NCBI GenBank assembly: GCA_018969295.1
Contig: JAGWYN010000005.1
Span: 62,001-126,000, forward strand
Reading direction: 5' to 3'
Source of the DNA: Chloroflexota bacterium
GTDB lineage: Bacteria; Chloroflexota; Anaerolineae; Caldilineales; Caldilineaceae
DNA length: 64,000 nucleotides
The notes below the pieces were generated by a model that worked only from the letters and a program-made list of their open reading frames with translations, made no database searches and had not been told where the DNA came from. Of this stretch, positions 63,141-64,000 are shown one piece after another (the first letter of the stretch is position 1; each line of letters opens with the position of its first letter). Made by a program: the position numbers and the translations under genes.

Positions 63141-64000
63141 ATGCGAATCATCATTGTTGGAGCAGGTGATGTCGGTTTTCAACTGGGGAGACGCCTTTCA
63201 CGCGACCACCACGACATTACCATCATCGATGCCAATCCCGACAAAGTGCGCCGTGCAGCGGATCAGCTCGACGGGCTGGCGGTTGAGGGGCAGGGAGACA
63301 GCTACCGCGTGCTGCTCCAGGCAGGGATCCGCGAGACCGACGTGCTGGCCGCTGTCACCGACAACGACGATGCCAACCTGATGGCCTGCCGGCTGGCCAA
63401 GGCCAGCGGTGTCGATGTCACGATCGCACGCGTGCGCAACAGCGAGTTCACTGAACCCAACTTTCCCCTGACCCCAGAGCAGCTCGGCGCCGACCATATC
63501 ATTCACCCAGAACGCGAGGCGGCCAATGCCATTTTGCGTCTGCTGCAAGAATCGTCGGCCACCCATGTGCTTGATCTTGAAAAAGGAAAAATCGAAGTCA
63601 TCGGTCTGATCTTGGAGGCCAATTCTCCGCTGATCGGCCCATCGCTGGCCGAACTCGGCGCTCGTCATGGCCATCCGCCGGTCCAGGTCGTGGCCGTCGA
63701 ACGCAACCACGAGACGATCGTCCCCAAAGGCAGCGACCACCTTTATGCCGGCGACCTGCTTTTTGCTGTCTGCGCCCCAGAATATGCAAAAGAATTTTTT
63801 GGACTGGCCGGTAAACGCAAAAAACAACGCATCGGCAAGGTCATGCTCATGGGCGGCGGCATGGTCGCCCGCTTCATCGCAGAGGCGATGGCGGGCACCA
63901 CCCACGTCAAAATCATCGAACACGACTACCTGCGTGCCCAACGACTCGCTGAAAACCTGCCCGGTGCCCTGGTCATCCACGGGGATGGCACCGACCTCGA
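63141..64000 (+). CDS. trkA: Trk potassium uptake regulatory protein TrkA (partial)
   Basis: An incomplete 286-residue reading running off the window. It begins with MRIIIVGAGDVGFQLGRRLS, the NAD-binding RCK domain, then TrkA-C-like (VIGLILEANSPLIGPSLAELG) and the start of a second Rossmann half (KVMLMGGGMVARFIAEAM), as in full-length two-domain TrkA. The 6-bp spacing to typA and the cognate trkH upstream support the call. Confidence 0.92.
   Translation, partial: MRIIIVGAGDVGFQLGRRLSRDHHDITIIDANPDKVRRAADQLDGLAVEGQGDSYRVLLQAGIRETDVLAAVTDNDDANLMACRLAKASGVDVTIARVRNSEFTEPNFPLTPEQLGADHIIHPEREAANAILRLLQESSATHVLDLEKGKIEVIGLILEANSPLIGPSLAELGARHGHPPVQVVAVERNHETIVPKGSDHLYAGDLLFAVCAPEYAKEFFGLAGKRKKQRIGKVMLMGGGMVARFIAEAMAGTTHVKIIEHDYLRAQRLAENLPGALVIHGDGTDL

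Overview
Organism. The window looks like chromosomal DNA of a Chloroflexota bacterium, most likely near Caldilinea/Anaerolineae. This is inferred from gene content, not from a search. Supporting points are a secreted protein combining a solute-binding domain with an NBR1-type Ig domain and three Cys-containing Ig-like repeats, a UPF0182 membrane protein, a PyrF-PyrE fusion in ODC-OPRT order, a VTC/DUF4956/lamin-tail-domain set, many sugar-oriented functions and moderately high G+C. No phage, IS or CRISPR was seen. Most of the window is ordinary core chromosome with several lineage-specific accessory blocks. Layout, left half. 1-7863: a divergent regulator stub, then a sugar operon with a cupin phosphoglucose isomerase, a second cupin isomerase, a long class I mannose-6-phosphate isomerase, a BadF-type sugar kinase and a sugar ABC importer without its ATPase. 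7918-11880: EF-P on the minus strand, then pentapeptide-repeat, VTC polyphosphate polymerase-like, DUF4956 and lamin-tail proteins. 11935-20147: HtrA-like protease, UPF0182 protein, a small unknown, a glycosyltransferase, TrmI and a lipoprotein. 20329-23244: three RNA genes (tmRNA, tRNA-Ser(GGA), SRP RNA) interleaved with an MFS transporter and inorganic pyrophosphatase. 23271-27420: pyrimidine genes (pyrFE, pyrD), then an unknown and an acetyl-esterase. 27490-30500: the binding-protein/Ig fusion, a decayed nrfH and a YkgJ-type cysteine-cluster protein. Layout, right half. 30542-36126: a GT-C-like membrane protein, a very small membrane protein, a NodU/CmcH-type carbamoyltransferase and an SGNH-hydrolase fused to a DUF5989 tail. 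This is the best candidate here for an uncharacterised pathway. 36123-41043 (minus): amine oxidase and a B-type succinate dehydrogenase/fumarate reductase (sdhCAB). 41263-44161: a secreted glycosidase-like protein and a PanB-fold enzyme that appears to lack metal ligands. 44178-50324: a T-box controlled trp operon, trpE-trpS-trpG-trpD-trpC-trpF, without trpB or trpA. 50321-53563 (minus): SelB and a coiled-coil protein. 53828-56248: two GT4-type glycosyltransferases. 56412-64000: a short conserved protein, cold-shock protein plus FKBP, two drug/metabolite-type transporters, TrkH, TypA and the start of TrkA. How it fits together. The content describes a heterotroph that imports and isomerises sugars and respires through a menaquinone-type SDH. 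It makes surface glycans, couples tryptophan synthesis and Trp-tRNA charging to one tRNA sensor, and probably once had a NrfH-type nitrite reductase that is now lost. Several good promoters (TTGACA-N17-TATACT type) are readable, and at least two genes appear to have almost no 5' leader.
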